From the IMG/VR virus record IMGVR_UViG_3300030294_000005, positions 62,001-126,000 of that record: a stretch of 64,000 bases of DNA; one strand, given 5' to 3'. Under the pieces are notes generated by a model. The model did not search any database. It was not told the origin of the DNA and was given only the letters and a program-made list of their open reading frames with translations. The stretch is from a virus. The translations under genes were made by a program, and so were the position numbers. The number at the start of each line of letters is the position of its first letter. The stretch's first letter is position 1. Of this stretch, positions 52,276 through 60,148 are shown one piece after another.

Positions 52276-52908
52276 ATGATTAAAAAACACATGCTTTCAA
52301 TTTTAAGCGAAGCAGCTAATGCTGAAAAAAGAGATGCTACTCATGATTTTGAATATGATGACTACGAAAGTAATATTACTTTAAATAATGATGGTGAAGC
52401 TTCTGGAGATACTAGTAGTAATAATGCTAACGATGATGAAGATGAAGACTGTTCTGTTGATGATGATGATTTAGAAGATATCAGCGATGAAGATATGGAA
52501 CAACTTAAAAATGACATTATAGCTAGTTATAATGACATGGATAGTGTTGATAATACAGATCTTAACTATACTGCTGAAATGGTTACAGTTATTGCATCTA
52601 AAGATGGAGAATATCTTGTTGAGTGTGATAACTTAGCAAAATTAATGAATTCTGAAAAATGTGATGGTTATACCGCAATGCAAAAAATAAGTGAAGCTAA
52701 TAATATTCCATTAGCTGAAATGAAACTAGTTGTAGAATCTAATGATGCTATAATTTCATTACTTAATGAAAAAGCAGTATCTAGAAAAACTAGAAAGAAG
52801 AAAACTTTAGATATGAAATCTTCTGCAATCTTCTTACAAGATATTAAGAATAAAGGTATAACTGTTCTTAAGAAAAAGAGTAGAAAGAAGAAAAGTAAGA
52901 AAAAGTAA
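52276..52908 (+). CDS. acidic/basic structural protein with candidate processing site
   Basis: 210 residues. The start reads MIKKHMLSILSEAANAEKRD, with ILSEA (9-13) fitting the processing motif, then a highly acidic stretch (NDDEDEDCSVDDDDLEDISD). The middle is an ordered domain (TVIASKDGEYLVECDNLAKL), and the C-terminus is strongly basic (KKKSRKKKSKKK), a DNA-binding tail. It uses relatively GC-rich codons and starts after TTAGGAGGTATTATAAA. Could be an internal head or DNA-packing protein. Confidence 0.5.
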   Translation: MIKKHMLSILSEAANAEKRDATHDFEYDDYESNITLNNDGEASGDTSSNNANDDEDEDCSVDDDDLEDISDEDMEQLKNDIIASYNDMDSVDNTDLNYTAEMVTVIASKDGEYLVECDNLAKLMNSEKCDGYTAMQKISEANNIPLAEMKLVVESNDAIISLLNEKAVSRKTRKKKTLDMKSSAIFLQDIKNKGITVLKKKSRKKKSKKK

Positions 52909-52972
52909 AATATTAAAGAAATAATAACATATAAGTAAATAATCAATCCATCTTTCATATTATTATTTTTTA

Positions 52973-53012
52973 TAAAGTATAGATAGTTAATTCTATCTAT
53001 ACTTTAATATTT
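52973..53012 (+). terminator. weak terminator-like hairpin
   Basis: 14-base stem TAAAGTATAGATAG/CTATCTATACTTTA (52973-52986 with 52993-53006) with a TTAATT loop, followed only by ATATTTTAAATT. Likely a weak terminator or attenuator before the 53031 gene. Confidence 0.6.
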
Positions 53013-53030
53013 TAAATTAGGGGGATAAGA

Positions 53031-53483
53031 ATGGGTAACAAATTAAAAGTATTTCTAGGGGGTACTTGTAACAACTCACTATGGAGAGATAAACTAATAA
53101 AATTACTAAAGATAGACTATTTTAATCCAGTTGTAGATGATTGGACAGAAGATTGTCAAAAAGAAGAAATAAAACAGCGTGAGCTTTGTGACTATTGTTT
53201 ATACACTATAACTCCATTTATGCTTGGAGTATATTCTATTGCTGAAGTTATTGATGATAGTAATAAAAGGCCAGATAAAACGTTATTTTGCATATTAGAA
53301 AATGAATCATCATTACCTAATGGATTAGCTAATCCTACAAATCCTACAACATCATTTACTATAGGTGCACTTAAATCATTAGATTCAGTTGGTAAAATGG
53401 TTCTTAGAAATGGAGGTAAATATTTTAAAAATTTAGAAGAGGTTGCGGCCTTTTTAAATTCTCAAAATATGGACAAGCTATGA
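53031..53483 (+). CDS. nucleoside 2-deoxyribosyltransferase-like protein
   Basis: 150 residues. The signature FLGGTCNNSLWRDKLIKLL (9-27), then NPVVDDWTEDCQKEEIKQ, LCDYCLYTITPFMLGVYSIA and EVIDDSNKRPDKTLFCIL is the pattern of the bacterial/phage 'nucleoside 2-deoxyribosyltransferase-like' family. Such enzymes swap or cut the base from deoxyribonucleosides (salvage), but close relatives may act on other N-glycosides. Coupled to the next gene by an ATGA overlap. Confidence 0.82.
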   Translation: MGNKLKVFLGGTCNNSLWRDKLIKLLKIDYFNPVVDDWTEDCQKEEIKQRELCDYCLYTITPFMLGVYSIAEVIDDSNKRPDKTLFCILENESSLPNGLANPTNPTTSFTIGALKSLDSVGKMVLRNGGKYFKNLEEVAAFLNSQNMDKL

Positions 53484-53770
53484 AATTAAAAAAAGCTATA
53501 AAAATTATTAGTGAGATTAGAGATTTAAAAGATAATTGGAATGGATATGGAGCCAAACCTATATCTAAAGGTGTAATTAATAGAGCATTACAGTTAGTAG
53601 TATTAATGAAACCTCTTCCAGATATGATATGTCCTACCGCTAACAATTCTATTCAATTTGAATGGGAAAATAAATTATTATATCTTGAAATAGAAATATT
53701 TAGTGATAAGATAGAATTGTTTAATACATGTACAAAAAATGAATCACTGTGTATAGGAGGAGATTTATAA
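53480..53770 (+). CDS. hypothetical protein coupled to the transferase
   Basis: 96 residues, ATGA overlap with the deoxyribosyltransferase gene. Blocks EIRDLKDNWNGYGAKPISKG and MICPTANNSIQFEWENKLLY-LEIEIF resemble a small family present in bacteria and phages whose role I do not know. The last residues (CIGGDL) end right at the start of the exonuclease gene. Confidence 0.55.
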   Translation: MKLKKAIKIISEIRDLKDNWNGYGAKPISKGVINRALQLVVLMKPLPDMICPTANNSIQFEWENKLLYLEIEIFSDKIELFNTCTKNESLCIGGDL

Positions 53771-54327
53771 TGCATATTTTTTTCGATACTGAATTTACAG
53801 GACTTCATCAAAATACTACACTAATAAGCATAGGATTGATATCAGAAGATGGTAAAAGTTTCTATGCTGAATTTAGTGATTATGATAGAAGTCAATGTGA
53901 TGAATGGATAAATGAAAATATTTTAGCAAATTTATCTAAGAATGTTAATGAACTCTCATCTATAGCTGATATAAATGTAGATGGGGATAAAGAAGAGATT
54001 AAGAATGAATTATTAAAATGGATGTCTCAATTTGATATAATTGAATGGGTTGCAGATGTTTGTCATTATGATTTTATGTTATTAATAAATTTATTATATG
54101 GAGAAGCACTTAATATGCCAAGCGATAGATTCTGTGCAGCATGTCATGATATAAATCAAGATATTGCTTCATATTATAAAATATCAGAAATTGAGGCTTT
54201 TAATATGTCAAGAGAAGCTATTGTAATAGATTTTAATGATAATATTGGAGGTACTAAACATAATGCATTATATGATGCATTTGTAGCCAAATCTATATAT
54301 GATGGTATAGTTGCTAGAATAGGATAA
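53770..54327 (+). CDS. DEDDh-type 3'-5' exonuclease (DnaQ/RNase T-like)
   Basis: 185 residues from MHIFFDTEFTGLHQ; the ATG follows AGGAGGAGATTTATA and shares its first base with the previous stop. FFDTEFTG (4-11) gives the first Asp/Glu pair, ADVCHYDFMLLINLL the second Asp, and GTKHNALYDAFVAKSIYDG near 166 the HxxxxD end, matching the DEDDh arrangement. It degrades single-stranded 3' ends of DNA or RNA. In this operon it may serve proofreading, repair or nucleotide recycling. Confidence 0.82.
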   Translation: MHIFFDTEFTGLHQNTTLISIGLISEDGKSFYAEFSDYDRSQCDEWINENILANLSKNVNELSSIADINVDGDKEEIKNELLKWMSQFDIIEWVADVCHYDFMLLINLLYGEALNMPSDRFCAACHDINQDIASYYKISEIEAFNMSREAIVIDFNDNIGGTKHNALYDAFVAKSIYDGIVARIG

Positions 54328-54330
54328 TAT

Positions 54331-54356
54331 AATTATATATTATAACTATGAATAAA
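54331..54356 (+). promoter_or_regulatory. promoter-like motif, plus strand
   Basis: AATTATATATTATAACTATG then AATAAA, the full consensus, 26 bases before the 54382 start. Confidence 0.7.
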
Positions 54357-54381
54357 AAAAGATTGGAGATTGATTAAAAAA

Positions 54382-54654
54382 ATGAAGAAAAATATTATTA
54401 TTCCTATCGCTATAGCTATCATCATTCTATGTTCTATGCCATTAGTAATTATGAATTTTATGTCAAATGATCAAACACCAATTAGTTATGTAAACTATAC
54501 TATGAGTGACTATGATACTTTAGAATCAGTATCAAGTAGATACAAACCTGATAATATGAGTTTACAAGAATATCTAGGTAAAGTGGAAATAAAGAGTAAT
54601 CTAGCTCAAAGACCACAACAAGGAACACTTATATCATTACCAGTTTATAAATGA
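54382..54654 (+). CDS. single-TM protein with LysM-like domain
   Basis: 90 residues from MKKNIIIPIAIAIIILCSMP; this ATG is preferred over an upstream TTG that lies too close to GGAG. A transmembrane anchor is followed by a short extracellular domain with YTMSDYDTLESVSSRYKPDN and QGTLISLPVY, the pattern of a LysM (peptidoglycan-binding) domain. The anchor-plus-LysM plan resembles small division-inhibitor proteins of the YneA type, so an effect on host wall or division is possible but unproven. Has its own promoter and terminator. Confidence 0.55.
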   Translation: MKKNIIIPIAIAIIILCSMPLVIMNFMSNDQTPISYVNYTMSDYDTLESVSSRYKPDNMSLQEYLGKVEIKSNLAQRPQQGTLISLPVYK

Positions 54655-54660
54655 AAAAAA

Positions 54661-54692
54661 GAGTAGAGAGAAATCTCTACTTTATTTTTTTT
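54661..54692 (+). terminator. Rho-independent terminator
   Basis: Stem AGTAGAGA/TCTCTACT with a GAAA loop, then TTATTTTTTTT. Follows the LysM-like gene and immediately precedes the next promoter motif. Confidence 0.85.
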
Positions 54693-54704
54693 AATATTTC
54701 TTTA

Positions 54705-54730
54705 AATTATATATTATAATATTGAATAAA
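54705..54730 (+). promoter_or_regulatory. promoter-like motif, plus strand
   Basis: AATTATATATTATAATATTG then AATAAA, a near-perfect copy, 20 bases before the 54750 start. Good reference example of the consensus. Confidence 0.75.
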
Positions 54731-54749
54731 TAATAAAGGAGATGATAAA

Positions 54750-55007
54750 ATGATAAATAATAAATTACCCAATCCTAATTATAAAGAACGTATTAGGAGA
54801 ATTGCAGGAGCTAATGTAAAAACCTCAGAGAATATGGACAAATGGCCTGATGATGTAGTTTATACCATATATTCTAATGAGGTTTTAGAAACGTTACCAG
54901 TTATTATTTTGGAACAAATGAGAAATCATATACAAAGTGTTATAGATAAAGCTATAATTATGAAGGTGGAAGATACAAATATAGAGAAGAAGGATAGATT
55001 AAAATGA
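54750..55007 (+). CDS. hypothetical protein
   Basis: 85 residues, N-terminal IINNKLPNPNYKERIRRIAG then NMDKWPDDVVYTIYSNEVLE and a charged C-terminal helix. Starts after AAAGGAGATGATAAA and overlaps the RNase H gene by the ATGA sequence. No family recognised; first gene of the RNase H operon. Confidence 0.5.
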   Translation: MINNKLPNPNYKERIRRIAGANVKTSENMDKWPDDVVYTIYSNEVLETLPVIILEQMRNHIQSVIDKAIIMKVEDTNIEKKDRLK

Positions 55008-55684
55008 ATAAATTGACAATAGATAATATCTTAAAAAATAGTATATGTATCTTTGTAGATGCATCTATATTAAATACTGAAAAAAGTTTTATAGGATGCC
55101 CAGGGTGCTTAATAGTTAATGGTGAGCAAATATCTTATAGTGATTATATAAGATTAGATTCAACAAATAGTAGATCAGAATTAGCTGCTGTGCAATTAGG
55201 AGTGACTCAAGCATTAAATTATATTAATTCAGGAGTGCCAATTAATTTATTTTCAGATTCTAAAGTATGCATATATTCAATTAGAGAATGGATTTTTAAT
55301 TGGTGTAATAATATTGTAGATGGTGTTCTATATGGATCATCATATAAACCAATAAGTAATCAGGATATGATAATAAATATAATAAATACTATACGATTTA
55401 ATAATCTACATATAAATTTATATCATCAAAAAGGGCATGTAGATATTTTCAATAAACATTCATTAGAACATGCTAGAGAGGTCTTTATAGAATCTAATAA
55501 GGTTGATATAGAATATGATCTATTAAAATATATATCAGATTATAATAATAATGTAGATATACAAACAAAAATGAAATTAGAACATTGTAATGGACAAAAT
55601 AGAAAGTTAGTTAATCCAATAAGATTTTCGCTAGATGGATTCGATAAATACAAATATAGAGAATTGGTAAGGAGGGATTTATAA
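55004..55684 (+). CDS. RNase H-like protein
   Basis: 226 residues. ICIFVDASI near 16 carries the first catalytic Asp, DSTNSRSELAAVQLGVTQAL near 63 the Glu, INLFSDSKVCIYSIREW near 85 the second Asp, and LYHQKGHVDIFNKHS near 145 the His/Asp end. That is the RNase HI active-site order D-E-D-(H/D). It removes RNA from RNA-DNA hybrids such as primers. The C-terminal 50 residues are an extra helical part. Shares overlaps with the genes on both sides, so it is part of one operon. Confidence 0.8.
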   Translation: MNKLTIDNILKNSICIFVDASILNTEKSFIGCPGCLIVNGEQISYSDYIRLDSTNSRSELAAVQLGVTQALNYINSGVPINLFSDSKVCIYSIREWIFNWCNNIVDGVLYGSSYKPISNQDMIINIINTIRFNNLHINLYHQKGHVDIFNKHSLEHAREVFIESNKVDIEYDLLKYISDYNNNVDIQTKMKLEHCNGQNRKLVNPIRFSLDGFDKYKYRELVRRDL

Positions 55685-56085
55685 TGGAAAATTTAAATGT
55701 AAGAATATCAAGAGGTACAACAATCAAACAATCATCAGATTGGAATAGCGAAGATTTAAAATGTTCAGATCCAACAATCAAATTATTAGCTGTTAAATCA
55801 GCTGTAAAGGTAGACTTGACTAAATTATTACAGCCAGTACTAACTAATACTGGGTTTGATACCTATAGTATTTGTGATAGGATTGTTAACAATCTATGTT
55901 TAGATGAAGCAGTAACTACACGAATAAAACAGTCTATATTAAGATCAATGATATTTAATGAAGTATATAGAATATGTTTACAAGCTTCAGCGATTACTGG
56001 TAAAGATTATGCTGACTATCTTAATAGCCAATATATAGTTGATGATATTGCTGAAAAAATAATAATACTATTTAAAAATAAATAA
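55684..56085 (+). CDS. hypothetical protein
   Basis: 133 residues. Starts with a single-base overlap with the RNase H stop, after AGGAGGGATTTATA. Helical with LLAVKSAVKVDLTKLLQPVL, CLDEAVTTRIKQSILRSMIF and a final AEKIIILFKNK. No family recognised. Confidence 0.5.
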   Translation: MENLNVRISRGTTIKQSSDWNSEDLKCSDPTIKLLAVKSAVKVDLTKLLQPVLTNTGFDTYSICDRIVNNLCLDEAVTTRIKQSILRSMIFNEVYRICLQASAITGKDYADYLNSQYIVDDIAEKIIILFKNK

Positions 56086-56101
56086 TTAGGAGTTGCTATA
56101 A

Positions 56102-56251
56102 ATGGATGGTAATGAATTAGTAGTAAAATTAATAGAATTTTCTAGACAGTATAGTAATGGTTTAAGTGATTTTTATGTAGCTGATAAAGATGGTAATTTA
56201 ATATCAGATTTTAAAATTGATTATGAGAAAAAATTAATAATATTAAAATAG
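56102..56251 (+). CDS. small hypothetical protein
   Basis: 49 residues (MDGNELVVKLIEFSRQYSNG, then SDFYVADKDGNLI). Good TTAGGAGTTGCTATAA ribosome site, 16 bases after the previous stop, and the codon pattern looks coding. Short strand-helix-like protein of unknown function. Confidence 0.55.
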   Translation: MDGNELVVKLIEFSRQYSNGLSDFYVADKDGNLISDFKIDYEKKLIILK

Positions 56252-56314
56252 CATTATTTTAAATATATAAATAGATGCTAACCTATTAATAAATAAAATT
56301 TAGGAGATGTTAAT

Positions 56315-56908
56315 ATGCTTGAAAATTTAAAAAGAAGAGAAAAACAATCAGTTATTTCATTCGATACACTGTATAATGGATATGGTGAAAAACAAGAAGT
56401 TGAGACATTATATAATAAGTATAATGCATTATATTCAAATGATGATATAATAAAATTACCAAAAACATCACTTGATATAGTAAATAGAAGAATGATGCTA
56501 GAAGGATTATTTCGTAATAGAGTAGGATTTCTATTACTGAATACTATTAGTCATCATGATGAATTTAGATATACTAGTATAGATACACTAGAAAAGAAGT
56601 TCCCATTTGTATTTAATATTCATAATTTTATGACTGATATATCCAATAGTACATTATTAGACTATTCTACTTTAATATGTAGTACACTTTATAATAATAT
56701 GCTAAAAGATTATGATGATCATAATCTAAACATAACTAGTCAAAAAGAAGATCTTTCAAAAATATTAATAAATGATATTTTTAATATGTTAAATATTGTA
56801 TATAAAGAAGCTAATACAATATATTTAGATGCTGGTATCCCAGGATATAATTTAAATGAAGGAATTAATTTAAATGAGGAGATTAATAATGGACTCTTCG
56901 ACATCTGA
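56315..56908 (+). CDS. hypothetical protein
   Basis: 197 residues. Helical, with SFDTLYNGYGEKQEVETLYN at the start and MLEGLFRNRVGFLLLNTISH near 70. The end (GINLNEEINNGLFDI) overlaps the methylase gene by 20 bases. Starts after TTAGGAGATGTTAAT. No family recognised. Confidence 0.5.
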   Translation: MLENLKRREKQSVISFDTLYNGYGEKQEVETLYNKYNALYSNDDIIKLPKTSLDIVNRRMMLEGLFRNRVGFLLLNTISHHDEFRYTSIDTLEKKFPFVFNIHNFMTDISNSTLLDYSTLICSTLYNNMLKDYDDHNLNITSQKEDLSKILINDIFNMLNIVYKEANTIYLDAGIPGYNLNEGINLNEEINNGLFDI

Positions 56909-57410
56909 GTTAATGTTTTCTAGTGAATCGAATACTTGGGAAACCCCGATCCAATTTTTCAATAGATTAAATCTAGAATTTAATTTTAATTTGGATGTAT
57001 GCTCATTTCCAGAGACTGCTAAATGTAAAAATTATTTTACACCATCAGACGATGGATTAAGTAAAGACTGGGGATTAAATACTTGTTGGATGAATCCACC
57101 ATACGATCAATGTGCATTATGGATGGAGAAAGCATATCATGAAGCAATTAAGGGAGCTACGGTTGTAGCTCTCATTCCAAGTCGTACAGATACAAGATAT
57201 TTTGATGATTATTGTATGAAAGCTTCTGAAATTAGATTTGTTAAAGGAAGATTAAAATTTGGTAATTCAAAAAATTGTGCTCCATTTCCAAGTATGATAG
57301 TTATATTTAATTATTATAATTGGGATAGGTATATACACATTAGTACTTATAATAAAAATAGATTAAAGTTATTAAGGATGGAAAAATTTAATGTTATAAA
57401 ATTTGTATAG
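56889..57410 (+). CDS. phage-type DNA N6-adenine methyltransferase (Dam family)
   Basis: 173 residues from MDSSTSELMFSSESNTW; the ATG follows AATGAGGAGATTAATA and overlaps the previous gene. NTWETPIQFFNRLNLEFNFN (the WeTP motif), then LDVCSFPETAKCKNYF (motif I-like) and CWMNPPYDQCALWMEKAYHE, whose NPPY is the catalytic motif, then ALIPSRTDTRYFDDY, match the phage Dam-like family. It adds a methyl group to adenine, which can protect phage DNA from restriction. A compact form of the family. Confidence 0.85.
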   Translation: MDSSTSELMFSSESNTWETPIQFFNRLNLEFNFNLDVCSFPETAKCKNYFTPSDDGLSKDWGLNTCWMNPPYDQCALWMEKAYHEAIKGATVVALIPSRTDTRYFDDYCMKASEIRFVKGRLKFGNSKNCAPFPSMIVIFNYYNWDRYIHISTYNKNRLKLLRMEKFNVIKFV

Positions 57411-57436
57411 ATAATATTAAAAGGTGGATGATTATT

Positions 57437-57850
57437 ATGGAAAAATGTTTAAGTTGTACTGCTATGACAGGTGATCTATATTGTTTATTAGATGGGGAAC
57501 TAAAAGATGAAATACAATTAAATATGCCTCAATCAGAATGTGAAGTTAATAATGCATATAAAAAAGATAGAATGGCTGACTTTAGAAAAATTAAAATAAT
57601 ACCAAGATCTGAATCATCTTGTACAAAAGAAAAGGTTATATCATTTAATTCAGAAGTATCTATGGAAGATAGTGATATAATATATAAAGCACATTTATCT
57701 AGAGATAAGAATATATTATCATTAGAGTTTGAAGGAGATGTAGTCCCCTATCCTGTATTATCTAAAAAATCTTTTACTATAAGATTAGAAATACCAGAAG
57801 AGGAAGTAGGATGTGGAGAATGTGATACTTGTATAACCCCTATATGCTAA
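57437..57850 (+). CDS. Cys-rich hypothetical protein
   Basis: 137 residues from MEKCLSCTAMTGDLYCLLDG (start set by AAGGTGGATGATTATT). Cys cluster at the N-terminus (CLSC...C) and at the C-terminus (VGCGECDTCITPIC), with a strand-rich middle (KAHLSRDKNILSLEFEGDVV). The two Cys clusters may bind zinc together. No family recognised. Confidence 0.5.
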   Translation: MEKCLSCTAMTGDLYCLLDGELKDEIQLNMPQSECEVNNAYKKDRMADFRKIKIIPRSESSCTKEKVISFNSEVSMEDSDIIYKAHLSRDKNILSLEFEGDVVPYPVLSKKSFTIRLEIPEEEVGCGECDTCITPIC

Positions 57851-57867
57851 ATATTAAAAATATATTT

Positions 57868-57897
57868 AATCATATATTATAAATGTGAATAAATATA
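57868..57897 (+). promoter_or_regulatory. promoter-like motif, plus strand
   Basis: AATCATATATTATAAATGTG then AATAAATATA, one C change from the consensus, 36 bases before the TTG start at 57933. Confidence 0.7.
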
Positions 57898-57932
57898 ATA
57901 ATTTTAGATGATTTATTTAAGGAGGGGTTAAT

Positions 57933-58694
57933 TTGCTTAATGACTACTATTCTCCTATTAATAATATGCCTAATAATGGATATGGAATTCAACCAAATCC
58001 GATAGGAAATATTTTGAATATAGGGCAGCAAGGTTATAATGGTGGATATTATAATAATACTTATAATAATTATTATAATCCTTATCTTGCCATAAAAAAT
58101 CATGAATTAATGCAAACACAATTAAGAGAAGAACAAAGAGTTCAATCTTCAATGATGATGATGATAAGTAAAGCTGTAAATAAAGCAGCTGGACAAGAAA
58201 TGCCAAATGAAAGATTAGAAGAGTTGTATGGATATAAAGATCCAGAACGCTATGTTCCTAAGCCAGATAGTATGGAATATGAACAGAATTTAATAGTTGG
58301 AATGTATTTAAATGAAAGTAATTATTTACCACAAGATATTCAATATATAAATTATTTTAATTCAATGTATGATACTGCTAAACAAGAATGTCCAGACAAT
58401 ATTTCAATGTATGATTATAATCAAAAGATGTCAGAGAAGTATGTAAAAATGCTTGTTGATATTGATAAAGAGAAACAAAAAGATGTAAGTAAATTATACA
58501 ATAACAAAGATTATAATAAACTATTAGATATGAATTCTAATGGAAGCAGTTATTTTAATAGTATATTCAATGGAGCAAATGGTAATAGCAATGTATCTAT
58601 AGATGATATGGAAGTTACATTACCAGCTCATTTATCAAATGAATATCAATCAAGAAGAAAACAATTCTTAGATGCAATACTAAATAAGAAATAG
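57933..58694 (+). CDS. hypothetical protein with Tyr/Asn-rich N-terminus (TTG start)
   Basis: 253 residues. TTG start is set by AAGGAGGGGTTAAT. Residues 1-50 are low-complexity Asn/Tyr/Gly/Pro (QQGYNGGYYNNTYNNYYNPY), as in self-associating or virion-exposed tails; the rest is helical with NHELMQTQLREEQRVQSSMM and ends in SNEYQSRRKQFLDAILNKK. First gene of the last operon. Possible structural or scaffold-like protein; uncertain. Confidence 0.5.
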   Translation: MLNDYYSPINNMPNNGYGIQPNPIGNILNIGQQGYNGGYYNNTYNNYYNPYLAIKNHELMQTQLREEQRVQSSMMMMISKAVNKAAGQEMPNERLEELYGYKDPERYVPKPDSMEYEQNLIVGMYLNESNYLPQDIQYINYFNSMYDTAKQECPDNISMYDYNQKMSEKYVKMLVDIDKEKQKDVSKLYNNKDYNKLLDMNSNGSSYFNSIFNGANGNSNVSIDDMEVTLPAHLSNEYQSRRKQFLDAILNKK

Positions 58695-58709
58695 AAAGGG
58701 TGAATAATC

Positions 58710-59579
58710 TTGGCTAAAGCAGATATACTTAACATATTATATTCTAAAGATCGTTCACCTTTAGAATTTCATTTTGATTCTTTAGTAATGCCAACTATGC
58801 TATGTTATTTATCACCTCAAGATATACAAGCATTATATAATATAGCATCATCTATCAAGTACAGTTCTAAGATAAATTTAAAATATAAAGAGATAGATAA
58901 CATTATGGTTAATAGAGGATTCAAGAAGTTTCATTCAGGAACTAATAGAATTGTTTATAGTTATTTAGAAGATAGATCATTTTTAGTAAAGATTGCTATA
59001 GATAGAGTTGGATTACGAGATAATCCAGATGAATTTAGCAATCAATTTTTATTAAAACCTTTTGTTACAAGAACATTCGAAGTTAGTCCATGTGGCACTA
59101 TAGCCACAGTTGAAAGAGTAGAACCTATAACAAGCAGACAAGAGTTTATAAGTATAGCTGGAGATGTATTTGATTTATTAAATAAACAAATACTAGGTGA
59201 ATATATCTTAGAAGATATAGGAACTAATTATTTTATGAATTATGGATTAAGAAGTGGATTTGGTCCAGTACTATTGGATTATCCATACTTATTTAAACTT
59301 GATGGAAATAAATTATATTGTAATCAAGTATTAGAAACAGGCCATTTATGTGAAGGATTAATAGACTATGATGCAGGATTTAACAATTTGATATGTTCAA
59401 AATGTGGAAAAAGATATCTTGCAACAGAATTACAAAAGGCTAAGGATAATAAATTAATATTCATGAAGGGTAGTAATGAAATTAATTTAAATATAAAACT
59501 AAAACGAGGTGACAAAATAGTAAAGGATCTTACTAACGATAAAGAAACTGAAACTATTATGTTCAAAAAGAAAGGATGA
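58710..59579 (+). CDS. kinase-fold-like protein with zinc ribbon (TTG start)
   Basis: 289 residues, TTG start after AAAGGGTGAATAATC. FHSGTNRIVYSYLEDRSFLV with VKIAIDRVGLRDN near 70-100 resembles a kinase N-lobe (Gly loop and Lys strand), and GEYILEDIGTNYFMNYGLR near 170 sits where a catalytic loop would be, but no HRD or DFG is visible, so it may be a pseudokinase. Residues about 205-240 carry a four-Cys ribbon (CNQ...C...CSKCGK). I recall the same blocks in unnamed proteins of large Firmicutes phages. Function unknown. Confidence 0.5.
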   Translation: MAKADILNILYSKDRSPLEFHFDSLVMPTMLCYLSPQDIQALYNIASSIKYSSKINLKYKEIDNIMVNRGFKKFHSGTNRIVYSYLEDRSFLVKIAIDRVGLRDNPDEFSNQFLLKPFVTRTFEVSPCGTIATVERVEPITSRQEFISIAGDVFDLLNKQILGEYILEDIGTNYFMNYGLRSGFGPVLLDYPYLFKLDGNKLYCNQVLETGHLCEGLIDYDAGFNNLICSKCGKRYLATELQKAKDNKLIFMKGSNEINLNIKLKRGDKIVKDLTNDKETETIMFKKKG

Positions 59580-59585
59580 TTAAAA

Positions 59586-60131
59586 ATGATAATGGTATTA
59601 AAAAGAGGAAATAATGTAGTTAATAATGTACCACAGGTTGCTATTGATGAAGAAATTAATGAAGAGAAAAGTTATTCAAATGTATTAAATGTAAAAGTCA
59701 ATAAAAAACCAGGAATACCTAATCGTATTCCTAGCGAGTCAGATGATAGAATAAATCAAGGTATACTAGAGGAAGAGCATAAAGACTTTAAATTTAATAC
59801 AGCATCTAATTTTATACCAACTCCAACTACTAAAAATAGTGCAGAAAATGCACTTGGAGCTTATGGATTAAGTGATAAAGATTTTGAAGAAGAAGAAACA
59901 TCTGCTCCAAAAATAGTAGATAAATATTCTAATATAAATAAAAAAGATGCAGGTATATTATATAAAAATTCAGTGCCTGTAGATAATGTAAAAGCTGGTG
60001 ATGTTAAATCAGAAGATGTAGAAACTAAAGATGAAATATCAATAGAAGAAAAATATGCTGATCTTGCAAACCCAGAAGATTATGATAGTGTTCAGAAAAT
60101 ACAAAGACGAAAAAATATAGAACAATATTAA
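59586..60131 (+). CDS. hypothetical low-complexity protein
   Basis: 181 residues, acidic and Asn/Lys-rich, largely disordered-looking (VVNNVPQVAIDEEINEEKSY; AGDVKSEDVETKDEISIEEK). Starts after AAAGGATGATTAAA, 6 bases after the previous stop. The C-terminus RRKNIEQY is basic. Its order next to the kinase-fold-like gene suggests a partner or linker role, but nothing more can be said. Confidence 0.45.
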   Translation: MIMVLKRGNNVVNNVPQVAIDEEINEEKSYSNVLNVKVNKKPGIPNRIPSESDDRINQGILEEEHKDFKFNTASNFIPTPTTKNSAENALGAYGLSDKDFEEEETSAPKIVDKYSNINKKDAGILYKNSVPVDNVKAGDVKSEDVETKDEISIEEKYADLANPEDYDSVQKIQRRKNIEQY

Positions 60132-60148
60132 AATAAAAAGGATGCGTG

